Positions 10,076-17,827 of a stretch of DNA of 64,000 bases are shown here, piece after piece. A model generated the notes under the pieces. It had not been told where the DNA came from, made no database searches, and saw nothing but the letters and a program-made list of their open reading frames with translations. Source of the DNA: Leptolyngbya sp. NIES-3755. GTDB taxonomy: Bacteria; Cyanobacteriota; Cyanobacteriia; Leptolyngbyales; Leptolyngbyaceae. The translations under genes and the position numbers were made by a program. The stretch lies in contig AP017309.1 of the NCBI GenBank assembly GCA_001548435.1, positions 62,001-126,000 on the forward strand. The letters run 5' to 3'. Each line of letters starts with the position of its first letter. Position 1 is the stretch's first letter.

Positions 10076-11614
10076 TTAGTCATTGCCTAAAAGCACGTCG
10101 CCAGATAATCGTTGATACAGCAATGCTCCTGTCCAGAATGTGGGAGCAAAGCCTGGATAGCCCGATGAGGCATTGCAGAAATAGAACTGGTTGAGTGAAG
10201 TTTCGTGATTCAGTCGCCCCAAACCCATGTTGCGTGGAGTTAGACTAGAGCCGTAGGAATTCCCATTAGGACACCAGCAATAACGTTCATTGGTAGTAGG
10301 GCTGCCCGTAATATGGAAGACCATGTGCTTTCTAAAGTTTGGTACATAGTGTTCTTCCACGACATCTAAGATAGAATCTAAAATTTCTTGCTTTTTCTGG
10401 TTATAAGCTTTGCGATCGCTCTCCCGGAGTTGCTTAAAGTAGCCGTAGTTGGCAACAGTCAGGAATTCAACAATCTGGCAGTCTTCTGGACAGTCCCGAC
10501 TCGCTTCTGTCAGTAATGTAGGCGTTGTGATGGCAAAGCTAGGATTAGAAAAGTCATGGCGATCGTACATCTGCGCGAAGGCTTCATTCAGATCGTGATG
10601 TCCGGTATGCGAGACATTCCACTTGCCAAAGCCATAGTCTCGAAGGTCGAGATCTTTGACGACGCAATACGCCATGTAGTTCGATGCCGAATATTCATAG
10701 TTGAGTTTGCGGCGAACCGTTTTGGAGAACTTTGACTCCCCGATCATTTTGGCGGCTCTTTGAGGGTCAAGATTGCAAATGACGGTATCACCCGTAAACT
10801 CGTCGGTTTGATGGGTCGTGAGGTCGATCGCCTGAACCCCCGTAACCGTTTTGTCTGTGACTCTAAAATTCGTGACTTCATGGTTGAGCAGCACCTGCCC
10901 CCCATGTGATTCGATGACCTTGACCAACGAGTTAATGACATGCTCAAAATGCTGGGTTGGGTAAAATGCGCCTGCCTGGTAGCCCTTGAACAATGCGACC
11001 CACGCATAAAACGAGAGTTGATTGGGGGGCAGCAAAAAATCAAGCCATTGCAGGGCTAGTAGAGTTTGAGCAGCTTGCGGTAGCTGAAACTTGTCGAAGA
11101 CATCCTGAAGCGTACTCTTTAGATTTTGAACAGTGCAGAAGACTTCATTCGGATGTTTGAGTAGCTCGATCGGCTTGACTGGAGGAGCAAGTCTTTTCAA
11201 GCCTGCGCTAGTCTTTTCCACCTCGTTGACGAATTGGCGAAAGCGATCGCCATGAGCCGGAAACAGAGCCGTCAAGCGCTGGATTAGCTCTTCTGGCTCT
11301 GAGGGAATATCTAACGCATGACCTGGCATTCGCATATGGTCAAAGCCGTTCGGGTCATATCGTTCAAAGGTCACTTCCTGATCCAACCCTAGTTTTTTGA
11401 GCACCCGATTGACAGTTTGCCCTTCACCGCAGTCCCAGACGTAGTGAAATTGGGCATTAAACGTATACTTTTTAGCCATCGTAAACGTATGACCAAAACC
11501 GCCTGGATGCTCGTGCGCCTCTAGAATTTGCACAGTCTTGCCAGAGTTTGCCATTAAAGCACCAAAGACCAAGGCGGATAACCCACTGCCAACAATCAAG
11601 TAATCCGGTTTCAT
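10076..11614 (-). CDS. Phytoene desaturase / carotenoid isomerase-like FAD oxidoreductase (COG1233)
   Basis: The 512-aa protein begins MKPDYLIVGSGLSALVFGA, a dinucleotide-binding fold right at the N-terminus. It continues with VQILEAHEHPGGFGHTF and ends with the C-terminal motif FYFCNASSGYPGFAPTFW, typical of the CrtI / CrtISO / retinol saturase superfamily. The frame is open 38 codons further upstream, but that would overlap the metallochaperone gene. The ATG at 11614 has a GAGG Shine-Dalgarno 9 nt ahead, so I used it. Substrate is unknown: carotenoid, retinoid or unsaturated fatty acid are all possible. Sitting upstream of COG2907 and Cfa, a lipid double-bond substrate is plausible, but this is inference. 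Confidence 0.85.
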   Translation of the reverse strand: MKPDYLIVGSGLSALVFGALMANSGKTVQILEAHEHPGGFGHTFTMAKKYTFNAQFHYVWDCGEGQTVNRVLKKLGLDQEVTFERYDPNGFDHMRMPGHALDIPSEPEELIQRLTALFPAHGDRFRQFVNEVEKTSAGLKRLAPPVKPIELLKHPNEVFCTVQNLKSTLQDVFDKFQLPQAAQTLLALQWLDFLLPPNQLSFYAWVALFKGYQAGAFYPTQHFEHVINSLVKVIESHGGQVLLNHEVTNFRVTDKTVTGVQAIDLTTHQTDEFTGDTVICNLDPQRAAKMIGESKFSKTVRRKLNYEYSASNYMAYCVVKDLDLRDYGFGKWNVSHTGHHDLNEAFAQMYDRHDFSNPSFAITTPTLLTEASRDCPEDCQIVEFLTVANYGYFKQLRESDRKAYNQKKQEILDSILDVVEEHYVPNFRKHMVFHITGSPTTNERYCWCPNGNSYGSSLTPRNMGLGRLNHETSLNQFYFCNASSGYPGFAPTFWTGALLYQRLSGDVLLGND

Positions 11615-11708
11615 AGCATGATTCCTCGAACAATGAACGTCTGAATAGAAAAGCGATCGCGCCTGTAGCCTGAGAATTGAACCTCCTGTCAGAACCTCTG
11701 ATACTGGG

Positions 11709-11903
11709 TTAACTAGCGGGATAGCCAACCTTGGCGATCGCTGCCTTAATTGCTGTTTCAGAAGCTTGAGTTTCCGCTAAGACAGTCTTGGTTTTTGGAT
11801 CGCCCTGAACAACAGCGTTAGCATCAACGGTTTTAATCGCTCTAGTGATGCTGCTTACACAACCGCCGCAGGTCATGTCGGGAACTTTTAATTGGAGTTT
11901 CAT
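11709..11903 (-). CDS. copZ: Heavy-metal-associated domain chaperone (CopZ/Atx1-like)
   Basis: A 64-aa single HMA domain with the metal-binding motif MTCGGC (residues 10-15) and the ferredoxin-like fold ending AAIAKVGYPAS. Such proteins carry Cu(I) in the cytoplasm and deliver it to P1B ATPases or to thylakoid targets. The CopA-like ATPase at 14958-17162 has a YHS domain instead of an HMA domain at its N-terminus, so this chaperone may supply the missing donor function. AAGGA lies 9 nt before the ATG at 11903. The upstream gene ends about 80 bp away, and the next gene downstream starts 94 bp on. Confidence 0.9.
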   Translation of the reverse strand: MKLQLKVPDMTCGGCVSSITRAIKTVDANAVVQGDPKTKTVLAETQASETAIKAAIAKVGYPAS

Positions 11904-11983
11904 GGAATTAAATCCTTATTTTTGTACGATTAGTTAGGAAAGTTTTGGACAATCAACATTTGGATAATCAGCAATACTCTTCT

Positions 11984-12337
11984 CTATTCTCTAATCTGTT
12001 TTGCCTTGCTGTTGGGGCAATAATCTGTGCAATCAACTGCTTGTTCGGTCAGCACGGTTATTGGATGGAGAGCGCACTTAAGATAGGGATTCTGGCTGAA
12101 ATAACGACAGCGACGGCACGGAGCCTCAGAACGCGGTTTGAAGCTCAATGAATGCTGCCTCTGCTTGGGAATCCAGGCATAAATCGCAGCAGCGATCGCT
12201 GAAAATATTACAAGGCTCATGATCATCAGGAAGGCTGCATCCAGAGCAGAGAAAGTTTCAATCCCTCGTTGGCTTGAAGGAAGTGAATTAGATGGCTGAG
12301 TTGCGATCGTTTTTGCTTCCATTTGCATAACTTCCAT
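11984..12337 (-). CDS. Single-TM protein with C-terminal Cys cluster, unknown function
   Basis: 117 aa. One strong membrane helix (FLMIMSLVIFSAIAAAIYAW, about residues 36-55) is followed by a soluble tail with six cysteines: CRRCRYF, YLKCALHP, VDCTDYCP. The spacing CxxC-x9-C...C-x3-C resembles a small metal or Fe-S site. I recall similar CRYF...CALHP...DC tails in other cyanobacterial hypothetical proteins, but no function. It lies 21 bp after the universal stress protein gene and before the copper chaperone gene, in the same direction, so a metal- or stress-related role is inferred. The start could be Met1 (12337) or Met4 or Met6. An opposite-strand frame over 11945-12151 was judged spurious. 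Confidence 0.65.
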   Translation of the reverse strand: MEVMQMEAKTIATQPSNSLPSSQRGIETFSALDAAFLMIMSLVIFSAIAAAIYAWIPKQRQHSLSFKPRSEAPCRRCRYFSQNPYLKCALHPITVLTEQAVDCTDYCPNSKAKQIRE

Positions 12338-12358
12338 GATTTCAAATGAGCGCCAGCG

Positions 12359-12880
12359 CTAAATTAAGCGTGTCGCCATCGGTCTAGGATCGGCAACTAC
12401 CTTGACCTGAGATTGCACCGTTAGCACCGAGCAGTGAGCATGGTGAATCACGTAATTACTGACACTACCCATGAATGTCTCACTCAGCCCAGACAGTCCT
12501 CGCCGTCCAATCACAATCAAGTCAGCATCCCATGTACAAGCGGTTTCACAAATCGCTTTACCAGGACTGCCAGCAACCTGTTTATATTCTGTGTGTACGC
12601 CTGCGGCAGTTGCAATTTCAAAGCGCGATCGCAAGCACTCAAGCCCCTTTTGCGAAAACTCTTGCCAAAGGTCTTGAAAGTTTTTTAAGTTGACATTATC
12701 ACTTGTAGAGTAGTAATGCCAATAGACGTTGCTAATGTCTGGACACCCTTCCTCATCGGGCGACAAAATGTGCAATAACATCAGACTGGCTCCATTCTTT
12801 TCCGCCAAGTCAAGCGCCTGATCAAATACACGCTTACCAACTTTAGACATATCCATTGCAGCGAGAACTTTGTGAAACAT
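12359..12880 (-). CDS. Universal stress protein (UspA family)
   Basis: A 173-aa single Usp domain. It starts MFHKVLAAMDMSKVGKRVF, with the usual Asp at the end of strand 1, then SLMLLHILSPDE. The ATP-binding G-2x-G-9x-G-(S/T) loop is visible as VIGRRGLSGLSETFMGSVSNYV, followed by HCSVLTV. So this is probably an ATP-binding class member. In many bacteria such genes accompany phosphoketolase, DUF1269 and cation P-ATPase genes in stress or microaerobic clusters, and all of these are within 13 kb here. The ATG at 12880 agrees with the family start. A 164-bp gap upstream holds no gene that I can see. Confidence 0.92.
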   Translation of the reverse strand: MFHKVLAAMDMSKVGKRVFDQALDLAEKNGASLMLLHILSPDEEGCPDISNVYWHYYSTSDNVNLKNFQDLWQEFSQKGLECLRSRFEIATAAGVHTEYKQVAGSPGKAICETACTWDADLIVIGRRGLSGLSETFMGSVSNYVIHHAHCSVLTVQSQVKVVADPRPMATRLI

Positions 12881-13044
12881 AAAATCTCCAGATTGGGTTA
12901 GTTTTCCGAGATCGAATACCGCTTCACTTCCTCAACCTTTGCGCTAAATCTTTTCTGTTTAGCAACCTCGACGAAATGATCTGCTTTCAACAAATAGGAT
13001 AGGATTCTCCAACATTGACTTTGAACTAGAGAAATTTCTGTGAA

Positions 13045-13542
13045 CTACACTTCAGAGGCTCCGCTCGTTGTAAGAGCGGCTTGAAGTTTTGCTTCATCTT
13101 CATGGGATAACGAAGTTCGAAGGACTTTCCCCTCAAATTTGCTCAAGTCTTCCAAAACCTTGTCAGGTGTAGATTTTCTCACCAAGACAAAAATAGCAGA
13201 GGTTCCAGGTTCGATCGTGTTCCCCAGTTCTCGAATGAAGTTATCGTCAATCCCGATATCCGTTAATGCACCGGAAAGGGCACCCACTGCCGCACCAAAA
13301 ATTGCTAGCATCGGATGAAGGAAGATCAACCCGATTAAAAGTCCCCAGAAGCCGCCACTTAACGCGCCTGATGTGACGAGTTCCTGAGTTTGCTTGACCT
13401 TGACTTTGCCATCCCGCTGTCTGACGACGATCGCGGCATCTTCTAGATCGAGCAGATGTTCCCGCTCCAGTTTTCTGAGATCAAGCAGCACCTCATCTGC
13501 CTTAAACTCATCTGGAAAGCCAATCACAATTAGATCACTCAT
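13045..13542 (-). CDS. DUF1269 family membrane protein
   Basis: 165 aa. The N-terminal soluble part starts MSDLIVIGFPDEFKADEVLL. A glycine-rich membrane hairpin follows in the middle (SGALSGGFWGLLIGLIFL then LAIFGAAVGALSGAL). The C-terminal part contains IEPGTSAIFVLVRKSTPD. This layout is characteristic of DUF1269, whose molecular role is not established. The gene is part of the minus-strand stress block, 46 bp after the DUF5676-like gene and 164 bp before the universal stress protein. The start at 13542 is the only reasonable one. Confidence 0.88.
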   Translation of the reverse strand: MSDLIVIGFPDEFKADEVLLDLRKLEREHLLDLEDAAIVVRQRDGKVKVKQTQELVTSGALSGGFWGLLIGLIFLHPMLAIFGAAVGALSGALTDIGIDDNFIRELGNTIEPGTSAIFVLVRKSTPDKVLEDLSKFEGKVLRTSLSHEDEAKLQAALTTSGASEV

Positions 13543-13588
13543 ATTTTCCTACCTGTTAAAACGAACGTTCAACTTTGCTTGGTGCTTT

Positions 13589-13903
13589 CTATCTCACCAA
13601 AAGCTTGTTGTAAAAACGAGCAACCAAAGCTGCATACAAACCTGTACCCCCAGACCAAACGAGAAGACCGACGATAAAGCTTCCCCAGGTTACGCTTCGG
13701 GTGATGCTCGACAAATTAGCGTGAAGAACATAGCTAAAGAATGCCATTGTTGCTTGAGGTGCTGCTGTTAGAAACAGAATGCAGACCAAATAAGCAATAC
13801 CTGTAGTGATGGCTGTGGCAAGAAATAGCGATCGCACATTTATTCTGAGTGCTGAATGACTACGCACGCGATTTTCGTCACTGTGGTGAATACTATGGGT
13901 CAT
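13589..13903 (-). CDS. DUF5676-like small membrane protein
   Basis: 104 aa beginning MTHSIHHSDENRVRSHSALR. A short His-containing tail leads into two membrane helices (FLATAITTGIAYLVCILFL and WGSFIVGLLVWSGGTGLYAA) and the ending ALVARFYNKLLVR. The pattern fits DUF5676, found next to heavy-metal P-ATPases; the function is unknown. The frame is open 34 codons further upstream, but the ATG at 13903 has AGGAG 7 nt before it. It overlaps the 3' end of the methyltransferase gene by 11 bp, so translation is probably coupled. Confidence 0.72.
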   Translation of the reverse strand: MTHSIHHSDENRVRSHSALRINVRSLFLATAITTGIAYLVCILFLTAAPQATMAFFSYVLHANLSSITRSVTWGSFIVGLLVWSGGTGLYAALVARFYNKLLVR

Positions 13904-14582
13904 GATGAGACTCCTGGGAATGAGATAGTTTTTTCTGAGTGTTGCGACGACCCCAGGGGAAAAACGCAGGGGTGGCTGCGGCATAACGGGCATACTCCTC
14001 GCCAAATTCTGCTAAAGCATCACGTTCCTCTTGGTGTGCTAATCGGATGTACATTGTGACCAGAATGGGGAACATCAGCAACGTCAAGAGAGTGGGCCAT
14101 TGCAGTAAAAAGCCCAACATGATGACAATGAAGCCGACATACTGCGGATGGCGAATCGTTGCATAGGGTCCTGAAACCGCCAATGTGTGACTTCGCTGAG
14201 CTTTGTAGAGAACCTCCCAAGCACTTCCTAAGTAGATCAGTCCACCAAAAACTAAGACATTACTCAAAAGATGAATTGGATTCCAATGCGGATCGCCCTT
14301 CCACCCCAGCAGCGTCCACCAAAGGTGTCCAGCATCGTGGGAAAAGATGTTGAGTCCTGGATAGCGGGTTTGCAGCCAGCCTGACAATAAGTAAAGCGTT
14401 AAGGGAAACCCATACATTTCTGTGAACAATGCCACAATGAATGCTGAAAACGCCCCAAACGATCGCCAATCTCTAGGGTTACGCGGTTTGGTAAAACTAA
14501 AGGCAAAGATGATAAATATCAGGGAATTGATAATCACTAATCCCCAAAGCCCATAAGCAGGAATGTTACTCATGTCTCTCAT
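13893..14582 (-). CDS. Isoprenylcysteine methyltransferase-like integral membrane protein
   Basis: 229 aa with about five hydrophobic segments. The C-terminal ICMT/PEMT-type SAM-binding block is visible: GPYATIRHPQYVGF followed by QEERDALAEFGEEYARY. Bacterial relatives recur in metal-resistance clusters beside DUF2933 and CopA genes, as here. Their methyl acceptor is unknown, since bacteria lack prenylated proteins of the eukaryotic type; a lipid or isoprenoid acceptor is a guess. The start is at 14582 (Met1) or 14573 (Met4). It overlaps the next gene by 11 bp and lies 50 bp after the DUF2933 gene. Confidence 0.82.
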   Translation of the reverse strand: MRDMSNIPAYGLWGLVIINSLIFIIFAFSFTKPRNPRDWRSFGAFSAFIVALFTEMYGFPLTLYLLSGWLQTRYPGLNIFSHDAGHLWWTLLGWKGDPHWNPIHLLSNVLVFGGLIYLGSAWEVLYKAQRSHTLAVSGPYATIRHPQYVGFIVIMLGFLLQWPTLLTLLMFPILVTMYIRLAHQEERDALAEFGEEYARYAAATPAFFPWGRRNTQKKLSHSQESHHDP

Positions 14583-14632
14583 AGTTCAATCTCCTTCAAG
14601 TAAATTGATTGGCACAGTCTGATTAGCCGTCT

Positions 14633-14893
14633 TTAGCGAGATTGGCTATTGCCGCCGTTACCGCCTCCATGCCCCCCATGTCCCCCATGTCCTCCATGCA
14701 TAAATAGGCACATGAAGATAAAGATAAACAGAAAAGAGTATGGTAAGAAGCCTGCTAAATGCGCCAGATGTTCTGTAATCAGGAAGTAAGCAATAATCCC
14801 GATCGTGGTATACAGCACAAGTTTGATCGGCAAACTGAGACGAGGCTGCTGATGATTCGGGTGGGGCTGATTCGATGAGCCATGTTGATGCAT
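14633..14893 (-). CDS. DUF2933 family membrane protein with Gly-His repeat tail
   Basis: 86 aa. A short His-containing N-terminus (MHQHGSSNQPHPNHQQPR) is followed by two helices (LVLYTTIGIIAYFLI and PYSFLFIFIFMCLFM) joined by the family motif TEHLAHLAGFLPY. The tail has a tandem HGG unit (MHGGHGGHGGHGGGNGG), which could bind metal. At DNA level this is an imperfect 9-nt tandem repeat near 14667-14700. DUF2933 proteins are common neighbours of copper ATPases; no biochemical role is established. It begins 64 bp after the CopA-like ATPase gene. Confidence 0.85.
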   Translation of the reverse strand: MHQHGSSNQPHPNHQQPRLSLPIKLVLYTTIGIIAYFLITEHLAHLAGFLPYSFLFIFIFMCLFMHGGHGGHGGHGGGNGGNSQSR

Positions 14894-14957
14894 AAAGACC
14901 TCATTGTGAATAGAAACAGTGAATAGAAACAGGCAGTAGAACGACTCGCGATCGCTG

Positions 14958-17162
14958 TCATGCTGGAGAGAGTTTACGATCGTGTCTTTCAGTGTTGGAC
15001 AATTTCAAGCCTTTGAGCAGAGACGAGTTCACAATTACAGATAGCGAACTTAGCGCCATTGCTGCCGCAGCGATGATGGGACTGAGAAAGCCAAAGGCAG
15101 CGATCGGAAGTCCAATAGTGTTGTAAATGAACGCCCAGAACAGATTTTGTTTGATCTTCCGCATCGTGGCACGAGACAGACGAACAGCCGCAACCACATC
15201 TCGCACGTCGTTCTTCACGAGAATAATACCGCCCGTTTCCTTTGCAATATCCGCACCAGAACCGATCGCAATTCCAATGTCTGCGGTCGCTAAAGCCGGG
15301 GCATCATTTACGCCATCACCCACCATTGCGACGACTTCACCATGCTGCTGAATTTCTTTCACAACTTGAGCTTTGTCTCCGGGTAAGACATCAGCAATCA
15401 CTCGATCGATGCCGACTTGACGCGCGATCGCTTCGGCGGTGCGCTGGTTGTCTCCAGTGAGCAAGACTACTTTGATTTTTTCTTGACGTAACGCTGAAAC
15501 TGCCTCTTTAGCTTCCGGCTTTAGTGTATCTGCAACTGCCACAATTCCAATCAGCAAACCATTGCAGCCGACTAGCATTGCAGTTTTTCCGTCAGATTCC
15601 AGCCGTTGCAAAACCGCTTCCGTTTCCGGCTTGATTCTATAGGTTTGTTCTCGAAATAAGCGGCGATTTCCCAGTAAAACCCGATCTCCGTTCACGTCTC
15701 CCCGAATCCCCTGTCCAGGGATTGAGTCAAAGTTCTTCACGTTAGAAATGTCTAGGGTTTGGTGTTTTGCTGCCCGCACGATCGCTTCACCCAGGGGATG
15801 CTCTGAACCCATCTCCACTGCCGCCGCTAGTCGTAAAATTTCGTCTTTGGGATGTTCTCCCAAAGAAATGAGATCTGTAACGCTTGGTTCTCCCCGTGTC
15901 AATGTTCCCGTTTTATCAAAAATGACCGTAGAGAGCTTTTCAGCCCGCTCTAACACTTCACCCCCTCGAATCAAAATTCCGTTCTCAGCCCCCTTACCTA
16001 CGCCAACCATGAGAGCGGCGGGTGTTGCAACTCCCAAGGCACAGGGACAAGAAATAATCAGAACGGCAATAAATGCTAATAATGCTTGAGGAAAATTGCC
16101 ATCCAGTAACCAGCCGATCGCAGCAATCACTGCGATGATGATCACCGATGGAACAAAGTATCCCGTTACCTTATCTGCAAGTCGCTGCACTTGTGCGCTA
16201 CTACTTTGAGCTTCTTCCACAAATTTGATGATTTGCGACAGGGCGGTTTCTGCACCAACGCGGGTTGCCCGGAAGCGGAAGACACCTGTTCGGTTGAGCG
16301 TGCCCCCGATCACCTCCGTTCCGACTGACTTTTCTACTGGAATGGACTCCCCAGTTAGCATTGATTCATCGATCGAAGACGTTCCCTCCAGCACCACACC
16401 ATCCGTTGGCACCTTCTCCCCCGGACGAACAACGATCGTTTCATCCACCATGACAGTTTCCGCCGGAATTTCCATCTCTATCCCGTCTCGGAGTACTCTT
16501 GCAGTTGCAGGTTTGAGATCCAACAGCTTACGAACGGCAGCCGAAGAGTTTTTCTTGATGATTTCCTCCATGTATTTGCCCAGCAGCACAAACGCAATGA
16601 TGATGGCGGAAACCTCAAAGTAAACTTCCCGCTCTGCCACTCGGACGGGCAAGATATTGGGGAAGAACACCACAACCACGCTGTAGAGATACGCAACGGT
16701 TGTTCCCAACGCGATCAGGAAGTCCATATTAATGCTGCGGCTGCGAATGGCATTCCACGATCCCACATAGAATGACCATCCACCAATAAATTGGACGGGT
16801 GTGGTTAAGATAAATAGCCACACTCCCCAGGTAAACCAGGGCAAGATGGGGATCGGAACCCACGTCACGAGAGTCACTCCGGCTGCCAATCCAATGAAGG
16901 CAGCGGCGCGCATAATGGCTAATAGCAAAACACCCGTCAGCGCGATCGTGACTCGTCTTCGCGTAGACTTGAGTTCTCGATCCGGATCGAGAAACGTGTT
17001 TAGACAACTTTGGCTACAAAAATAGTAGGTGCGTCCACTCCGTTCTGTCTTTAAGGCTGTAGCTTTAGGAATGACCATGCCACAGATGGGATCTTTCGCA
17101 GTTTCTTTGGAATTAGGCGCTACTGTCGTTCCGTGGTTGTGTCCATGATGTGTGTGATTCAT
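14958..17162 (-). CDS. copA: Cu(I)-exporting P1B-type ATPase with N-terminal YHS domain
   Basis: Pumps Cu+ (or Ag+) out of the cytoplasm using ATP. 734 aa. The N-terminus is His-rich (HTHHGHNHG), then a YHS/TRASH domain (KDPICGMV ... [12 protein letters not shown], about 24-60) replaces the usual HMA domains. Further motifs in order: TGES, the TM6 motif SCPCAL (about 372), the phosphorylation site DKTGTLT (about 414), SEHPLGEAI, and [10 protein letters not shown]7 has IYNT and TM8 has MALSSLSVI, which with CPC indicates the Cu(I)-type P1B-1 subgroup. A possible degenerate MerR-type promoter lies just upstream (17182-17213). A free YHS protein gene is 63 bp upstream. Confidence 0.95.
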   Translation of the reverse strand: MNHTHHGHNHGTTVAPNSKETAKDPICGMVIPKATALKTERSGRTYYFCSQSCLNTFLDPDRELKSTRRRVTIALTGVLLLAIMRAAAFIGLAAGVTLVTWVPIPILPWFTWGVWLFILTTPVQFIGGWSFYVGSWNAIRSRSINMDFLIALGTTVAYLYSVVVVFFPNILPVRVAEREVYFEVSAIIIAFVLLGKYMEEIIKKNSSAAVRKLLDLKPATARVLRDGIEMEIPAETVMVDETIVVRPGEKVPTDGVVLEGTSSIDESMLTGESIPVEKSVGTEVIGGTLNRTGVFRFRATRVGAETALSQIIKFVEEAQSSSAQVQRLADKVTGYFVPSVIIIAVIAAIGWLLDGNFPQALLAFIAVLIISCPCALGVATPAALMVGVGKGAENGILIRGGEVLERAEKLSTVIFDKTGTLTRGEPSVTDLISLGEHPKDEILRLAAAVEMGSEHPLGEAIVRAAKHQTLDISNVKNFDSIPGQGIRGDVNGDRVLLGNRRLFREQTYRIKPETEAVLQRLESDGKTAMLVGCNGLLIGIVAVADTLKPEAKEAVSALRQEKIKVVLLTGDNQRTAEAIARQVGIDRVIADVLPGDKAQVVKEIQQHGEVVAMVGDGVNDAPALATADIGIAIGSGADIAKETGGIILVKNDVRDVVAAVRLSRATMRKIKQNLFWAFIYNTIGLPIAAFGFLSPIIAAAAMALSSLSVIVNSSLLKGLKLSNTERHDRKLSPA

Positions 17163-17181
17163 TGTCGTTCTCTAGCTTCTT

Positions 17182-17213
17182 GGATAATTAGCTCTGAGGC
17201 GTTCTAGAGTCTA
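17182..17213 (-). promoter_or_regulatory. Possible degenerate MerR-type promoter of copA
   Basis: Minus-strand TAGACT (17208-17213) is followed by CTAGAACGCCTCAGAGC and an AT-rich AATTATCC. CTCT/AGAG arms sit in the spacer. It resembles the TTGACTCT-N18-20 sites elsewhere in this window, but the -35 has a mismatch and no good -10 lies at 20 bp. Weak candidate. Confidence 0.3.
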
Positions 17214-17225
17214 ACGTTGCTTTGG

Positions 17226-17405
17226 TTAAGCTGATTGCGATTCAAACCTATGCTGACAGTGCGGACTGCAAAAATAGTAAGTTTGTCCATTTCGCTCTGA
17301 CTTGAGGGCTGTCGCCTTCTCAACGGTCATACCGCAGATCGGATCTTTTGCGGTTTTGCTTTGCGAATCGTCTTGTGTTCGGTTCTGTCCAGAAAGTCCA
17401 GACAT
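17226..17405 (-). CDS. Stand-alone YHS-domain protein (59 aa)
   Basis: A small gene found by reading the strand. The ATG at 17405 is preceded by GGAGG 6 nt upstream. The 59-aa product reads MSGLSGQNRTQDDSQSKTAK, then a YHS domain DPICGMTVEKATALKSERNG and QTYYFCSPHCQHRFESQSA. CxxM and CxxxC-type metal ligands are present. The domain is nearly the same as the YHS domain fused to the CopA-like ATPase gene 63 bp downstream, so it is probably a duplicated copper-binding donor or sensor module. It is co-directional with copA and likely co-transcribed. Confidence 0.82.
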   Translation of the reverse strand: MSGLSGQNRTQDDSQSKTAKDPICGMTVEKATALKSERNGQTYYFCSPHCQHRFESQSA

Positions 17406-17443
17406 AGTTAACCTCCAACGGTAGAAAGGATTTTAACGGATGA

Positions 17444-17596
17444 TCATTTTGCTGTTCTTCCAGGTGAATGCAGATAGGGATCAGAATAGTTAGAGGGTCG
17501 CCACGATTGAGGCTGAATCATGTTCATGAACAGTAAGCCAGTGATTGCCCCAAAACTGGCAGCCAAGATCCCCAAAACCAGTCGCTTTAAAGCCAT
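17444..17596 (-). CDS. Possible 50-aa single-TM peptide
   Basis: Open frame from the ATG at 17596. It begins MALKRLVLGILAASFGAITG, a clear membrane helix or signal anchor, and ends with a polar tail rich in Pro and Ser (QPQSWRPSNYSDPYLHSPGR). No strong Shine-Dalgarno is visible. It is co-directional with the YHS gene 38 bp downstream. It looks like a real small membrane protein by composition, but there is no family to support it. Confidence 0.4.
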   Translation of the reverse strand: MALKRLVLGILAASFGAITGLLFMNMIQPQSWRPSNYSDPYLHSPGRTAK

Positions 17597-17661
17597 AGAT
17601 CAGGACACTCAGAAACTTTTTATTCATTGAGTTCCTCTATCTTCGAGACTACGCTCAGATT

Positions 17662-17678
17662 ATGAGAAAGTTATGAGT
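17662..17678. promoter_or_regulatory. ATGAG direct repeat with 11-bp period
   Basis: ATGAGA-AAGTT-ATGAGT lies between the divergent small-peptide and response-regulator genes. An 11-bp-period direct repeat is the usual layout for OmpR/PhoB-class regulators. It is similar in form to, but differs in sequence from, the ATGAAA-N5-ATGAAA boxes elsewhere in the window. It may be an autoregulatory site for the regulator encoded at 17828. Confidence 0.3.
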
Positions 17679-17827
17679 GATTCAAAGCTTTACGTTTTTG
17701 AAAGATTCTTCAGGCTTCAGGTCGTTAGCATTTGATTTCATGCTAATTTCATTGACATCCAGCATAATTCTAAGTGCAAGTATGTCGATCTCCTGACGCG
17801 ATAGCCAGCTTTATAGGAGTTAGCTCT

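Noticed and set aside
11945-12151. A plus-strand frame with one hydrophobic stretch
   Set aside because: It runs antisense to the Cys-cluster membrane protein, whose conserved Cys pattern and operon position are better support.
12961-13044. TTGACT on the plus strand near 13015 as another MerR-type promoter
   Set aside because: No dyad in the following 20 bp and no plus-strand gene downstream.
13589-14005. Longer N-terminus for the DUF5676-like protein
   Set aside because: The extra 34 residues overlap the methyltransferase and lack a ribosome site; the ATG at 13903 has AGGAG at good spacing.
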